DNA of 64,000 bases from JAVBQB01 sp031549265. GTDB taxonomy: Bacteria > Bacillota > Clostridia > Oscillospirales > JAVBQB01. Shown here piece after piece: positions 7,655 to 16,538 of the stretch; positions within the stretch are counted from its first letter, which is position 1; the number at the start of each line of letters is the position of its first letter. The position numbers and the translations under genes are program-made. The stretch lies in the NCBI GenBank assembly GCA_031549265.1, contig JAVBQB010000004.1:1-64000 (forward strand). Reading direction: 5' to 3'. The notes beneath the pieces are model-generated. The model made no database searches and was not told where the DNA came from. It was given only the letters and a program-made list of their open reading frames with translations.

Positions 7655-9256
7655 TCACTTATCACCCAACCCCACACAAATCTCCCGTCCGTCCTTAAAG
7701 ACAATCCGCGCCCTGCTCTCGGAAACGACGGTCATGGATTCCACAAGCACACACCAAAGTTCCTTGTCAAACTCGGCCAGCATCCCGTCGCGGCTACGCA
7801 GCGCCCCAAGGAACCGGGTGAGCGTCTCACGGCGGGCAATGCGGCTCTGTTTTTCGCTAACTGTCTCATCGTGCCTATGCCTCCGTTCCTCGTATCTCGC
7901 GCAAAGAGTTTCATACCGCGCCACGCACTCATCCTGATTATTTGCGGTAAAAGTATTGTCCTCCACGCATTTGCGGATAAGCTCCCTGACCACGCCGCAC
8001 TCGTCATGGAGCGCGTCGATCTCTTTGTCCAAGTCCTTAGAATCGGTCAGGGAGTCAATAATCATGGTGTATGCCTCCACGATGCTCTCCATATCCCCGG
8101 CGATCTGATTAAACGCCTCGACAAACGCGGCCTGAATAGCAGTCTCATATAAATGCGGTGTGCCGCAGGCGTTTTCTCCCTTAAATTTGTTGTTGCACTG
8201 CCAGATAGTGCGCCGGTATTTGCTGGTGCTGTGCCAGACCTTGGAGCCGTAAAACCCGCCGCACTCGCCGCAGATGATTTTGCTGGAGAAGCAGCTGACA
8301 GCGCTCTGCCGCCGCCCGACGGGTTTTCGCTTTTCGATCTCAGCCTGAACCAAGTTGTATACCTCCGGCGTGACGATGGCGGGATGGCTGTTCTCGACGT
8401 AATACTGCGGCACCTCGCCGTTATTGATTTTGCGCTTTTTTGTGAGAAAATCCACGGTATATATCTTCTGCAACAGTGCGTCGCCCTTGTACTTTTCATT
8501 TTTAAGGATGCTCAAAACAGTGGAAACCGACCATTTCTCTCTGCCAGCCGGAGTGGGTATCTTTGCTTCCGTCAGGTGCCGCGCGATGGCGCTATGTGTC
8601 TTGCCCTGCAAAAACAGCGTATATATCAGCCGGACAATCTCAGCTTCTTTTTCCACGATTTTCGGAATGCCGTCCTCGCCCTTTTCATACCCAAGAAAAT
8701 GCTTGTAGGGCATGGACACCTTGCCGTCCCGCATTCGCTTGCGCTGACCCCACGTCACATTTTCGCTGATGGAGCGGCTTTCCTCCTGTGCCAGCGATGA
8801 CATAATGGTGATGAGCAGCTCGCCTTTGCTGTCCATCGTGTAGATGTTCTCTTTCTCAAAATAAATCTCAACGCCTTTTTCCTTGAGCTTGCGGACGGCG
8901 GTCAGACTGTCGACGGTATTCCGGGCAAAACGCGACACCGATTTCGTAAGAATGAAATCGATTTTGCCATCCAGCGCGTCCTGAATCATGCTGTTGAAGC
9001 CATCGCGGTGCTTGGTGGAGGTGGCTGAAAGACCCTCATCGGTGTAGACCCCGGCGAATTCCCAATCCTCATTTTCCTGTATGTGCCGAGTGTAGTGTTT
9101 GACCTGCGCCTCATAACTGTTCTGCTGTTCTTCGGTGTCGGTGGAAACGCGGGCATAAGCAGCAACGCGCTTTTTAACATAATCCGAACTTTGGGGAAGC
9201 GTGGTCAGGCTGACCATCGGCGGTATGACTGTGACCGACCTTGCTGTGGTTTTCAC
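7655..9256 (-). CDS. Large serine recombinase, prophage integrase subunit 1
   Basis: 533 residues from GTG 9256 with GGAGG 8 bp upstream; the start overlaps the upstream recombinase stop (ATGTGA). Resolvase domain at about 30-175 with RVAAYARVSTDTEEQ (catalytic Ser) and SVSRFARNTVD, recombinase domain with KHFLGYEKG (about 195-290), zinc ribbon CGECG...CNNK...C (about 325-365), then a coiled coil. It catalyses site-specific integration/excision of the prophage, probably with the adjacent paralogue. It is the last gene of the minus-strand operon and sits at the left end of the phage block. Confidence 0.93.
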   Translation of the reverse strand: MKTTARSVTVIPPMVSLTTLPQSSDYVKKRVAAYARVSTDTEEQQNSYEAQVKHYTRHIQENEDWEFAGVYTDEGLSATSTKHRDGFNSMIQDALDGKIDFILTKSVSRFARNTVDSLTAVRKLKEKGVEIYFEKENIYTMDSKGELLITIMSSLAQEESRSISENVTWGQRKRMRDGKVSMPYKHFLGYEKGEDGIPKIVEKEAEIVRLIYTLFLQGKTHSAIARHLTEAKIPTPAGREKWSVSTVLSILKNEKYKGDALLQKIYTVDFLTKKRKINNGEVPQYYVENSHPAIVTPEVYNLVQAEIEKRKPVGRRQSAVSCFSSKIICGECGGFYGSKVWHSTSKYRRTIWQCNNKFKGENACGTPHLYETAIQAAFVEAFNQIAGDMESIVEAYTMIIDSLTDSKDLDKEIDALHDECGVVRELIRKCVEDNTFTANNQDECVARYETLCARYEERRHRHDETVSEKQSRIARRETLTRFLGALRSRDGMLAEFDKELWCVLVESMTVVSESRARIVFKDGREICVGLGDK

Positions 9257-10557
9257 ATTGATATCCTCCTTTGACCGGCGGATCGTTCCCGCGCCGCCTG
9301 TCGCATTTCGTCTGTCCAGCTATCGCGCCGGGAGCGGTCATGCCATGCTTTCTCCACGGTGTGGCCGTCGTTGAACAGATAAACCAGCTGGTTTGCGCCG
9401 GGAACAATGATCTCCGATATTTTCGCATGAAAAAGCTCGGCGTCAAATTCACTGACGCCGAGCACTGCTGCTGTCACCGACAGTAGCGTATCTTCGGGAA
9501 TCTGCTTTGCTTGACAGACGCTCTTGCCTTGTGAGAGATACGCCGCGCAGTTCCAAAACACATCCCCCCGCGTGGTTTTGCGCTTAAAGTTTTTACCGCA
9601 GTGGCCGCAGTGGATTTTTCCGCTGAACGGATAGCGGTTGCCGCTAACGTCTTTTGCATCGAAGCGCCGGGCGCGCTCGCATATAATAGATTGCGCCGCT
9701 TCAAACGTTGCTGCGTCGACAATTGCGGGATGGCTGCCTTCCGCATAATACTGCGTTAGCTCACCCTTATTGCGGACAAGTTTTTTTGACAGATGATCAA
9801 CTACATACTTTTTCTGGAGCAGTGCGCTCCCGGCGAACTTCTCGTTTTTGATGATATCGCGGACGCAGTTCTCTCGCCAGCGACCGCCGCCCGGAGCCGC
9901 CACGCCCATAGCGTTCAGCTTCTTGGCAATTGCCATACCGCCCATGCCGCCGATATAGTCGTCAAAAATCATGCGGACTATTTCGGCTTGCTTCGAGTCA
10001 ACGTCAATTTTGCCTTTTTTTATTTTATAGCCATAGATGAAACGCAGATTGACGAGCTCGCCGTCTGCAAAGCGCTTTCGAATGCGCCATTTGCAATTCT
10101 CAGACACGGAGCGGCTTTCCTCCTGCGCGAAAGAAGCGAGGATGGTAAGCATAAGCTCGCCATCCCCGCTGATTGTGTGGATACTCTCATTTTCAAAATA
10201 GACGTCAACGCCGATGGCTTTCAGTTCCCGGACAGCCTCCAGCGTTGTTAAAGTGTTTCTGGCGAAGCGCGAGATGCATTTTGTGATGATAATGTCTATT
10301 TTGCCGTGTCGAGTATCATCCATGAGCCGCAGGAAGCCCGGTCTGCCCGTCGCAGTGCCTGTGATTCCCTCGTCGGCGTACACTCCGGCAAACTCCCAAC
10401 CGCGACGGTTTTGGATATACTCGCTGTAGTGGCTGACCTGCGCCGACAGGCTGTGCAGCATGGCGTCTTTGGCGCTTGAAACGCGAGCGTAGGCCGCTAC
10501 TCGCTTATTGTTGAGTAGTGGCAGCGTTAGGGGTTCGAGTTTCCGTATTTCAGGCAT
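9253..10557 (-). CDS. Large serine recombinase, prophage integrase subunit 2
   Basis: About 434 residues from ATG 10557 (GGAAGTGG upstream; a GTG at 10605 is also possible). Resolvase domain with RVAAYARVSSAKDAM and ISRFARNTLT, recombinase domain with FIYGYKIKKG, zinc ribbon CGHCGKNF...C. It is shorter than its neighbour and has a reduced coiled coil. Tandem serine recombinase pairs behind a SHOCT gene are frequent in Clostridia prophages; the two may form a heteromeric integrase or split integration and excision. It overlaps the next recombinase by 4 bp. Confidence 0.9.
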   Translation of the reverse strand: MPEIRKLEPLTLPLLNNKRVAAYARVSSAKDAMLHSLSAQVSHYSEYIQNRRGWEFAGVYADEGITGTATGRPGFLRLMDDTRHGKIDIIITKCISRFARNTLTTLEAVRELKAIGVDVYFENESIHTISGDGELMLTILASFAQEESRSVSENCKWRIRKRFADGELVNLRFIYGYKIKKGKIDVDSKQAEIVRMIFDDYIGGMGGMAIAKKLNAMGVAAPGGGRWRENCVRDIIKNEKFAGSALLQKKYVVDHLSKKLVRNKGELTQYYAEGSHPAIVDAATFEAAQSIICERARRFDAKDVSGNRYPFSGKIHCGHCGKNFKRKTTRGDVFWNCAAYLSQGKSVCQAKQIPEDTLLSVTAAVLGVSEFDAELFHAKISEIIVPGANQLVYLFNDGHTVEKAWHDRSRRDSWTDEMRQAARERSAGQRRISM

Positions 10558-10606
10558 GAAAACCACTTCCTTTGGTGTCACATGATACCTCTGAATGCCT
10601 TGCACG

Positions 10607-10777
10607 TCAATACTTTTTCGGCAGAATTACGCCGATTACAGGCCGGTATTTCGCTCTGAATATTGTGCCAATTTTAACGTACTCACTGCGGCTTATCAGT
10701 CCTGCGCCATGCATCTCTCTCGCCACTGCCATCATCGCGCCAAAGTCCAGTTCACGTTCAAATTGCCCGCTTGTCAT
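10607..10777 (-). CDS. SHOCT-domain small protein
   Basis: 56 residues from ATG 10777 with GAGGA upstream. FERELDFGAMMAVAREMHGAGLISRSEYVKIGTIFRAKY is a typical SHOCT (short C-terminal oligomerisation) helical pair with the G-L-I-[ST] turn. Such proteins regularly precede paired serine recombinases in Clostridia elements and may act as accessory or directionality factors; that role is inference. It overlaps the upstream HTH gene by 20 bp. Confidence 0.85.
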   Translation of the reverse strand: MTSGQFERELDFGAMMAVAREMHGAGLISRSEYVKIGTIFRAKYRPVIGVILPKKY

Positions 10778-11180
10778 GGCGATCCTCATCCTTTCCGTAC
10801 CGAGCTTTGAAATAACAGGCGCGGCAGCAGTATTTTCGGTTGGCGCTCATTAGGCTCTCGAAAGCCCCGCCACAAAACGAGCAGTTTTGGGTGAGCGCAT
10901 CCCGGCGGCGCATCTCATCACGATGCGCGTTCCACCACGCAAACCGGCAGGTGTCGCCACAGAACATTTTCGGTTTCTTTTTTTCCTCAAGAATCAGTTC
11001 TTTGCCGCAATGTTTACACGAATCTTTTGTATCTTCGAAAGCTGTGTTCTCCATCAAACTGTTTCTGCGGCAGAACGACTTGACCGTGTTCACCGACAGG
11101 CTGAGCTCACGCGCGATCTGCGCGTATCCAAAGCCACGCCGCCGAAGATCGATAATGCTTTGCTTTTGCTTGCTTATCAT
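10758..11180 (-). CDS. HTH plus double zinc-finger protein
   Basis: 140 residues. Residues 1-40 form a sigma-70-region-4-like HTH (IIDLRRRGFGYAQIARELSL, SVNTVKSFCRR). Two Cys clusters follow: CKHCGKEL...FCGDTCRF (about 55-80) and CSFCGG...YCCRACYF (about 100-125). Likely DNA-binding regulator of the integration genes it precedes. AGGAGGC-type ribosome binding site before 11180. Confidence 0.8.
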   Translation of the reverse strand: MISKQKQSIIDLRRRGFGYAQIARELSLSVNTVKSFCRRNSLMENTAFEDTKDSCKHCGKELILEEKKKPKMFCGDTCRFAWWNAHRDEMRRRDALTQNCSFCGGAFESLMSANRKYCCRACYFKARYGKDEDRHDKRAI

Positions 11181-11201
11181 AAAAAGCCTCCTCTAAATGG
11201 A

Positions 11202-11236
11202 CAAAAAATTAAAGGGCAGTTCATACGAACCGCCCT
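11202..11236 (-). terminator. Terminator between 11276 gene and HTH gene
   Basis: On the minus strand GGGCGGTTC GTAT GAACTGCCC is followed by TTTAATTTTTTG. It is one of three look-alike hairpins in 11.2-12.7 kb. Confidence 0.85.
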
Positions 11237-11275
11237 AACAAAACAACTGGTTAGATACGACTATAGCAGCCGACC

Positions 11276-11668
11276 TTAGACAACGAACATGAAGTCATCA
11301 ATGACAAGCTGCCCATCAAGCTCCTCAACTTTTTTCTTGGCTTTGGCGGCAGCGGCGAGACGGGACTTGATGTTACCCCGAAGCTTATTCATGACAAGCA
11401 CAGCTTCGTCAAGAGACTCGGCCTTTTCGATGTTAACAATTTTCCTTTCGCCGCCCACGGATACGTTAAAACACTTGCGGATACCGTCATTGCCCTTTTG
11501 TTTGGCAATAAAGCCGTTGACCTGCCGGTTGATGGCGGTTTCCACCAGTTTGTCGGTGTCCGGCAGGAAATACTGCTTAAAAATATCCTTGAACTCATCC
11601 TTGCTCATAGATGGATTCTGTTCCAGCAGTTCCTCCAATAGCAGCACTGTTTCTTTCGGCATTTTCAT
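11276..11668 (-). CDS. Hypothetical phage protein
   Basis: 130 residues, mostly helical, not recognised. It is encoded 1 bp after the ParB-like gene, so the two are translationally coupled. KKKVEELDGQLVIDDFMFVV forms the C-terminus; an internal basic stretch (NIKSRLAAAAKAKKK) could contact nucleic acid. It may be a partner of the ParB-like protein. Confidence 0.7.
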   Translation of the reverse strand: MKMPKETVLLLEELLEQNPSMSKDEFKDIFKQYFLPDTDKLVETAINRQVNGFIAKQKGNDGIRKCFNVSVGGERKIVNIEKAESLDEAVLVMNKLRGNIKSRLAAAAKAKKKVEELDGQLVIDDFMFVV

Positions 11669-11669
11669 T

Positions 11670-12524
11670 TCAGATACTCCATTTCATTGTTTTATCGCTT
11701 CTCATGCGTACGAGAAAGCCGCGAAGTCTCATAAGATTGTTCATGGCAAAAGCAATGTCGCGGATTTTATCCTCGATCTCGCCGCCGCCCAGCATGAACT
11801 CTCGCCAGCAGTCGTAGTCGCTGTCCTGCGGATCAAGCCTCGCAATTCCCGACAGTGCGTTATCAATTGCCTTGCAGCGGCGGTAGCTCCTGTCAACCGG
11901 ATCAACCTCGACCTTTGGCGCGGGCGGCTTGCTGTCATGTGCCTCGACGATGGCTTTATACCGCGCGTCTGTGAAGTCGGAAGCCGCGCCTGTCTCCAGA
12001 TTTTTCGCTATAAGATTGCCGTGCTCTTTGAGCGACTGTGTCTCGGCGGGCGTTGGGTTAAAGCGCGACACCGGCGGCTTGCGCTGAGCCGGATACTCTC
12101 TGCCGTCTGCTGTTTGTCGAGAGCATTGCGGAATTTCCGCAATGCTCTCCAATTCTTTTCTAACGGTTCCCACCGTCTTATCGCTCACACCAAGCCCCGC
12201 CGCGATCTGTCTGTCGCTGATCTCCGGCGTTTCTTTAAGCTGGGCACATATTAGCTCCCGCCGGGTTTCCTGAGTCAACTGCCGCCGGGCGACATTTAGC
12301 TTTCGGGCGTGGAAGCGTTTCTCTGGCTCTGTCATTCCTGCCCGGATGACTTTTGGGTAGTCGGATATACCCAGTTCATCGCAAGCCCTGAGACGGTGGT
12401 GACCATCCAGAATTTCGCCAAACTCGTCAAACTCGATGGGCACCATCACGCCGCGAACCTTGATATCCATTTTCAAATCCTCGTATTCGTCCAGTGTCAA
12501 ATCAGGCATTATCTGATATTTCAT
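11670..12524 (-). CDS. ParB/Spo0J N-terminal-domain protein
   Basis: 284 residues. Residues 1-90 match the ParB nuclease-like/CTPase fold (VPIEFDEFGEILDGHHRLRA, with DGHHR as the conserved turn). DRQIAAGLGVSDKTVGTVRKEL (about 120-145) is the HTH. The family includes partition proteins and many phage DNA-binding regulators. No ParA is nearby, so plasmid-style partition is unlikely and regulation or modification is more plausible. It lies after the lysis genes, between two small hairpins. Confidence 0.85.
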   Translation of the reverse strand: MKYQIMPDLTLDEYEDLKMDIKVRGVMVPIEFDEFGEILDGHHRLRACDELGISDYPKVIRAGMTEPEKRFHARKLNVARRQLTQETRRELICAQLKETPEISDRQIAAGLGVSDKTVGTVRKELESIAEIPQCSRQTADGREYPAQRKPPVSRFNPTPAETQSLKEHGNLIAKNLETGAASDFTDARYKAIVEAHDSKPPAPKVEVDPVDRSYRRCKAIDNALSGIARLDPQDSDYDCWREFMLGGGEIEDKIRDIAFAMNNLMRLRGFLVRMRSDKTMKWSI

Positions 12525-12547
12525 GTTGTTCCTCCATGCAATTTAAT

Positions 12548-12568
12548 GGGCAGTTTAATTGACTGCCC
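12548..12568 (-). terminator. Small GGGCAGT hairpin before ParB-like gene
   Basis: GGGCAGT CAATTAA ACTGCCC on the minus strand followed by ATTAAATTG. A weak terminator or attenuator, between the micro-ORF stop and the ParB-like start. Confidence 0.55.
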
Positions 12569-12597
12569 GCGAGTTATTTCCAGACTCCGCATTTGAA

Positions 12598-12663
12598 CTA
12601 TCCGGTTCCGGCGTCCGGATTCTTGAAGATAGAACGCGCCCTGTGGAATTTAATAGCTGGCAT
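12598..12663 (-). CDS. 21-residue micro-ORF
   Basis: ATG 12663 is preceded by a strong AGGAGGATGATT ribosome binding site, and the frame encodes MPAIKFHRARSIFKNPDAGT plus a final Gly before TAG. Hairpins lie on both sides, so it forms its own small unit. Short basic peptides after the endolysin gene recur in Clostridia prophages, but no function is known to me. It could also be a leader peptide for the ParB-like gene. Confidence 0.55.
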   Translation of the reverse strand: MPAIKFHRARSIFKNPDAGTG

Positions 12664-12683
12664 AATCATCCTCCTAAAAATGG

Positions 12684-12716
12684 TTAAAAAATAAAAGGGC
12701 GATCATACGACCGCCC
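12684..12716 (-). terminator. Terminator of the late operon after the amidase
   Basis: GGGCGGTC GTAT GATCGCCC followed by TTTTATTTTTTAA on the minus strand, 20 bp past the amidase stop. The clearest of the three sister hairpins. Confidence 0.9.
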
Positions 12717-12736
12717 TCTACAAGCTCAATAAACTG

Positions 12737-13531
12737 TTATTTTCTCAGCCGAGACAGCACCATCGCGGCCTGTTCCCGCGTGAGCGCACTGCGCGGCGCG
12801 GTGCCGTCGAGCAGCCCCTCGGCGCAGATATCGTCCCACGCTTTTTTAGCCCACGCACTCGGCGGCTGTTTGCTCAAACCGCTCTGGTACGCCGTCATAG
12901 CGGCGGCAAACATATCGTTAAATTTATCCTGCGTCATATCATCATCCTTCTTATCTGAAATGTCGGGAACTGTCCCGGCCAGCGCCTTTTTGACCGCCGC
13001 CCGGAATGTATCTATGCTCTCGCGGTGCAACTTGAACCAGTGCGACGCGTCGCCGTGATTTGAGGCGATTCCGCGCTTGTGCCCTTCGCTGTGGTCGATA
13101 ATATTAGTCTCATTCAGACCAAATTCCCGGCACAGCTCGGTGCAAAGCCCGACGGCGTTATCCCATGCGGCGCGGAAATACGCATCGTTTTTCCGCAAAT
13201 CGTAGCCGACTATCTTCGTACCGCTGTATCTAAAACCACCCGGCTCGCAGATTTCAACTCCGATATGCGTGTTGTTGGCGTCGCCGCCGCAGTGCCAGCC
13301 CCGGTAGTTCCACGGCAGGTACTGCCAGACCTCTTTATCGTCCACAAAAGCGTGAACGCAGACCTGCCGGTCGATTTCCCCGGCCTTGAATGATTTATTC
13401 CACCGGGCAAACCACTGCGCCGCCATAACCCCCGGAGTGGCGGTGGAATGAATCATGATGCCGCGCGGAGTTATCAGGCGGCCAGCTGTGTAACAGTCGT
13501 TGCGAGTCATAAATTTTGTGTTAATAATCAA
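12737..13531 (-). CDS. N-acetylmuramoyl-L-alanine amidase (endolysin)
   Basis: 264 residues. The Amidase_2/PGRP domain occupies about 10-170, with zinc ligands in GIMIHSTATPG and IIDHSEGHKRGIASNHGDASHW, plus NNTHIGVEICEPGG. It cleaves the amide bond between MurNAc and the peptide stem. The C-terminal 60 residues (AWAKKAWDDICAEGLLDGT then LTREQAAMVLSRL) form an S-layer-homology-like wall-binding repeat. No signal peptide, so release needs the holin encoded 4 bp upstream. End of the late operon. Confidence 0.93.
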   Translation of the reverse strand: MIINTKFMTRNDCYTAGRLITPRGIMIHSTATPGVMAAQWFARWNKSFKAGEIDRQVCVHAFVDDKEVWQYLPWNYRGWHCGGDANNTHIGVEICEPGGFRYSGTKIVGYDLRKNDAYFRAAWDNAVGLCTELCREFGLNETNIIDHSEGHKRGIASNHGDASHWFKLHRESIDTFRAAVKKALAGTVPDISDKKDDDMTQDKFNDMFAAAMTAYQSGLSKQPPSAWAKKAWDDICAEGLLDGTAPRSALTREQAAMVLSRLRK

Positions 13532-14058
13532 AGTTTGCCCTCCCCGGAATCTATTTCATCGACCTGAGCTTTGACATCGCTGACGTTGGCCTTGACCTCC
13601 TCCACCTCCGCTTTTACCTCTTTGACGTCCGCTTTCATTTCGCGTATTTCCTTATCCTTGAATTTCTCGCCGTAAAGTCCCGCCAGCGCGCTTTTCAGGC
13701 GCGGCGGTATTGGCACTCCGAGGTGCGCGGCGTTTTCTAGCAGGGAAATACCCTCGTTCGTCAGATAAAAGAAAATGACAGCAGTTCTAAGAACGCTGTC
13801 ATGCCCGATAACGTAGGCGTCAACCATATGCGCGACGCCGACCAGCATAAAAATCGCGACTTTGTGGAAAATGCCCCGCGCGCCGATCTTGTAGGATAGC
13901 GCCCTGTCCGCAGTGGCGCACATGAATCCGGTGGCGTAATCGACACAGACAAAAACGATGAGCGCGTAGAGGAAACTGTCAACGCCGCCGAGATACCAGC
14001 CAATGAAAGCCCCGAATGCGGTTAGTCCCGATTGCAGCCATAACAAAAAAGTTTTCAT
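13528..14058 (-). CDS. Phage holin, toxin-secretion/phage-lysis family
   Basis: 176 residues from ATG 14058 (AGGAGAAC upstream). Three hydrophobic segments lie at about 5-30, 32-52 and 70-100; VDYATGFMCATADRALSYKIGARG is the conserved loop of the Firmicutes holin_4_1/TcdE type. It makes the membrane lesion that releases the amidase. The C-terminus is an unusual coiled coil of 7-residue steps (VKEVKAEVEEVKANVSDVKA, about 142-168), perhaps for oligomerisation or timing. Overlaps the amidase start by 4 bp. Confidence 0.9.
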   Translation of the reverse strand: MKTFLLWLQSGLTAFGAFIGWYLGGVDSFLYALIVFVCVDYATGFMCATADRALSYKIGARGIFHKVAIFMLVGVAHMVDAYVIGHDSVLRTAVIFFYLTNEGISLLENAAHLGVPIPPRLKSALAGLYGEKFKDKEIREMKADVKEVKAEVEEVKANVSDVKAQVDEIDSGEGKL

Positions 14059-14075
14059 TTGTTCTCCTATATATA

Positions 14076-14240
14076 TTATAATGATAAAACAATATCCTGC
14101 AGCTGATTCATAACGTCGGCGCGGGGACGCCGGTTCCCAAGCGGGAGCCACTGGACAAGTGGTATATTGAACTTACCACCAACATCGAATGCGTTAATGT
14201 GGTCGATTATCGTATCTATCGCCGAGCGCAGTTCTTTGAC
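14076..14240 (-). pseudogene. Out-of-frame C-terminal end of the FN3 tail protein
   Basis: Minus-strand frame from 14240 to the TAA at 14076: VKELRSAIDTIIDHINAFDV...VQWLPLGNRRPRADVMNQLQ...DIVLSL. It joins the upstream gene exactly where that ORF ends abruptly (DWDFMSKNCARR). One missing T in the GACTT(T)CATGTC stretch near 14240 would restore DWDFHVKELRSA. So this is the true tail of the FN3 protein, lost by a 1-bp deletion or a base-call error. Confidence 0.75.
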
Positions 14241-16018
14241 ATGAAGTCCCAATCTTTGATCTCCGTCTTTCCCGCAGCTATCTCATAAACCCACACAAAC
14301 GCGGTCAGGCCGTAATAATCTCTGATAGAATTTACGACGCTTCTGAGCGTGAGCATGTGCGCGGCTTTGACGATTGAAGAATTCGGCGATAGTGTTTTAA
14401 GCGGTGACTTCATCACAGTAAATGTCCGTGTTACGCTTTTGCCTGTAACAGACGCGTCTCTGGCGTTTATCGTCACCGTTACCACCCCCGGCTGGATTTC
14501 CTCATGCCTGAAAACTAAATTGACATCTCTGTCTAGCTCGCCGATCTTGGAAACAGCGTCGGGATTGTCGACGCTGTTTTGCCACGCGCCTGTCGCAGTT
14601 TTAATGTGGACGCTCTGTGGTTTGCCAGCCAAGTCCCGCTGAGTTCGCATAAGAAACAGCGGGCGCGGATTATATATGACGCTGCCGTCTTTGGGCGCAG
14701 TGACAATCGGCGCTTTCGGCGGGTATTCGCGGCGAACGACCTCACTGTAAACGTAATCTGAAAACGCGCCTAATGCGTCCCCGACTTTCATCCTGTAGCG
14801 TGTGTAGGGTTCCATCCAAGCCGTGGAATGAACAAATGAGCCTGCTGTTTCGGAAGTCACGATATTTTGCAGGTCGGAATAGGCGCTCCACGTTACATTG
14901 TCGGAGGAGGTGGCAATCTGCAAGAGGCAGTTCTTAACCGGACTGGTACCCGGCGTGATGCCATCCCAGCGGATTGTAACGTCGCCCTCGATATACACAG
15001 CAGGCGAAACGCTGAAAACGGCGGGTATCGTTGGCAGGATGTTTTTCCTGACTGTATTACTGGAAGGAACGTTGATCGAAGAATAACTTGCGCCCTCGCT
15101 GCTAACGGTCATGATCATAAATCGGCGGTAACTGCCGCGAGTGGTCGGCGGCGAAACAACTAAATTGCCGCTTGTGGCGGCATATGAGGATATTTTTTTC
15201 AGTAGCTGGAACGCGCCCCAACTCGTTCCGTTAACGGAATCGCTATATTCAATCTGATAGCCGGAGATTTCGTTGCCCGCGCCCGCTTTCGCACCGCTCC
15301 ATGAAAGCGTGACGTCGCCCTCTGCTACGGTTTGGCTGACAGTAAACGCGGTAGGTGGGGTACACGCCGTTGCTTGAAACTTAACCCGATCAATAGAACT
15401 GCGCGCGTCAGGCGACTTTGCATTCGCACTGTTGATAGTCCAGATTTGGTACTCTGTCTGCGCGTTTATTTTTCTAATCGGCTTTAATGTTATTCTGCCG
15501 CTTGTCGCGGATGTCATGATAATCTCAATACAAGACCAAGGCGAGAAGGTCTTGCCGTTATCATAGGTGACGCGGGCGTCGATATTATATCGGGTAATGC
15601 TGAAACCATCGGTTCCCGCGCCACTCCACTCAAGTGTGATGTCCTCGAAGGAATAAGTCAGCGGCGATGCCTTTACGGTCGTCGGTGCCGTCGCCCCATA
15701 GCTCCTTCGAATAGGAGTACATGCGCCGCTGTCGCCAATTGAGTTTGACACTAATCCGTGCGCATAGGTGTAAACACGAAGATACTTGCCTCTCGGAACA
15801 GATTGAACATAAGGCTGAAATGACGGAGGTTTAACGTTTGTCCAAATAAACGCGGGTGGACTCCACCCTTTTATTCCATTATCTGAAATGTCTGCGTTTA
15901 CCGTGTAATACTGTATAGGATTATCCACGCCGTCGGCGCCCCACACATTAATTGTTATAGTGTCTTCAAATATAGCCGGGGTAACTGTCGGCGTAAATGC
16001 GGTTGGGTTTGTTGCCAT
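14216..16018 (-). CDS. FN3-repeat tail/receptor-binding protein, frameshifted end
   Basis: 600 residues as read. At least three fibronectin-III-like repeats of about 105 residues can be seen, each with a VTLSWSGA/ITLEWSGA/VTIRWDGI strand (about 125, 225 and 335) and a YxI/YQI strand. A beta-rich segment PKAPIVTAPKDGSVIYNPRPLF follows. Such proteins decorate the tail tip or baseplate and bind cell-surface carbohydrate. The last residues (MSKNCARR) are non-native because of a frameshift; the real end continues to 14076. It sits between the baseplate gene and the holin, the normal receptor-binding slot. Confidence 0.85.
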   Translation of the reverse strand: MATNPTAFTPTVTPAIFEDTITINVWGADGVDNPIQYYTVNADISDNGIKGWSPPAFIWTNVKPPSFQPYVQSVPRGKYLRVYTYAHGLVSNSIGDSGACTPIRRSYGATAPTTVKASPLTYSFEDITLEWSGAGTDGFSITRYNIDARVTYDNGKTFSPWSCIEIIMTSATSGRITLKPIRKINAQTEYQIWTINSANAKSPDARSSIDRVKFQATACTPPTAFTVSQTVAEGDVTLSWSGAKAGAGNEISGYQIEYSDSVNGTSWGAFQLLKKISSYAATSGNLVVSPPTTRGSYRRFMIMTVSSEGASYSSINVPSSNTVRKNILPTIPAVFSVSPAVYIEGDVTIRWDGITPGTSPVKNCLLQIATSSDNVTWSAYSDLQNIVTSETAGSFVHSTAWMEPYTRYRMKVGDALGAFSDYVYSEVVRREYPPKAPIVTAPKDGSVIYNPRPLFLMRTQRDLAGKPQSVHIKTATGAWQNSVDNPDAVSKIGELDRDVNLVFRHEEIQPGVVTVTINARDASVTGKSVTRTFTVMKSPLKTLSPNSSIVKAAHMLTLRSVVNSIRDYYGLTAFVWVYEIAAGKTEIKDWDFMSKNCARR

Positions 16019-16031
16019 AACTCATGCCCTC

Positions 16032-16535
16032 TCATTCATAGACAGCGTTCAGCAGGGAATTGACGGTGCCGCACAGCGCGGAGTTATATCTGGTATCCGT
16101 GATGTCGTTTGCCCTGATAGCCACGACACCCTTGCCGACGGCGATGTCAGCAAGGGCGAGCTCATATATATCACTTGTTCTGGCAAGAGTCTGCGCGGAC
16201 GGCACGCTGGACGCCGCGCCGGTGAGTACCGCCAGCTTTATATCCCTGTTGCTTGCGCTGAATCGGATCACAACCCGGTCTATCCTCGGATTAACGCCGT
16301 TTGCGATTTCGAGCTCCAGTTCAAGCTCCGTGGTGTTTTCATAGTAATACCCGCCGATGAACGCGCTGCCGGGACTCACCTGCAACGTCATCCCGGCTCG
16401 CGGAGATACATTTAGACTGTTAGGGTTTCGCGCGAAGATTCCGTTTGACACGAACCGGGAGAAATACGCCGCAAAGTCCGTGGCGTTGTATACGCGGTCG
16501 CCGCCGCTGGAATTAAAAAATCCGCTCTTTTCCAC
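16032..16535 (-). CDS. Baseplate/upper-tail structural protein
   Basis: 167 residues. MEKSGFFNSSGGDRVYNATDFAAYFSRFVSNGIF and the NPRIDRVVIRFSASNRDIKLAVLTG segment are shared by many siphovirus upper-baseplate or receptor-binding-protein N-terminal domains. It should dock the fibre protein encoded 13 bp downstream. Not enzymatic as far as visible. Three bp after the Gp37-like gene, inside the tail operon. Confidence 0.8.
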   Translation of the reverse strand: MEKSGFFNSSGGDRVYNATDFAAYFSRFVSNGIFARNPNSLNVSPRAGMTLQVSPGSAFIGGYYYENTTELELELEIANGVNPRIDRVVIRFSASNRDIKLAVLTGAASSVPSAQTLARTSDIYELALADIAVGKGVVAIRANDITDTRYNSALCGTVNSLLNAVYE

Positions 16536-16538
16536 TAA

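Noticed and set aside
11670..12524. Plasmid partition system
   Set aside because: ParB-like protein only; no ParA ATPase and no parS-like repeats nearby.
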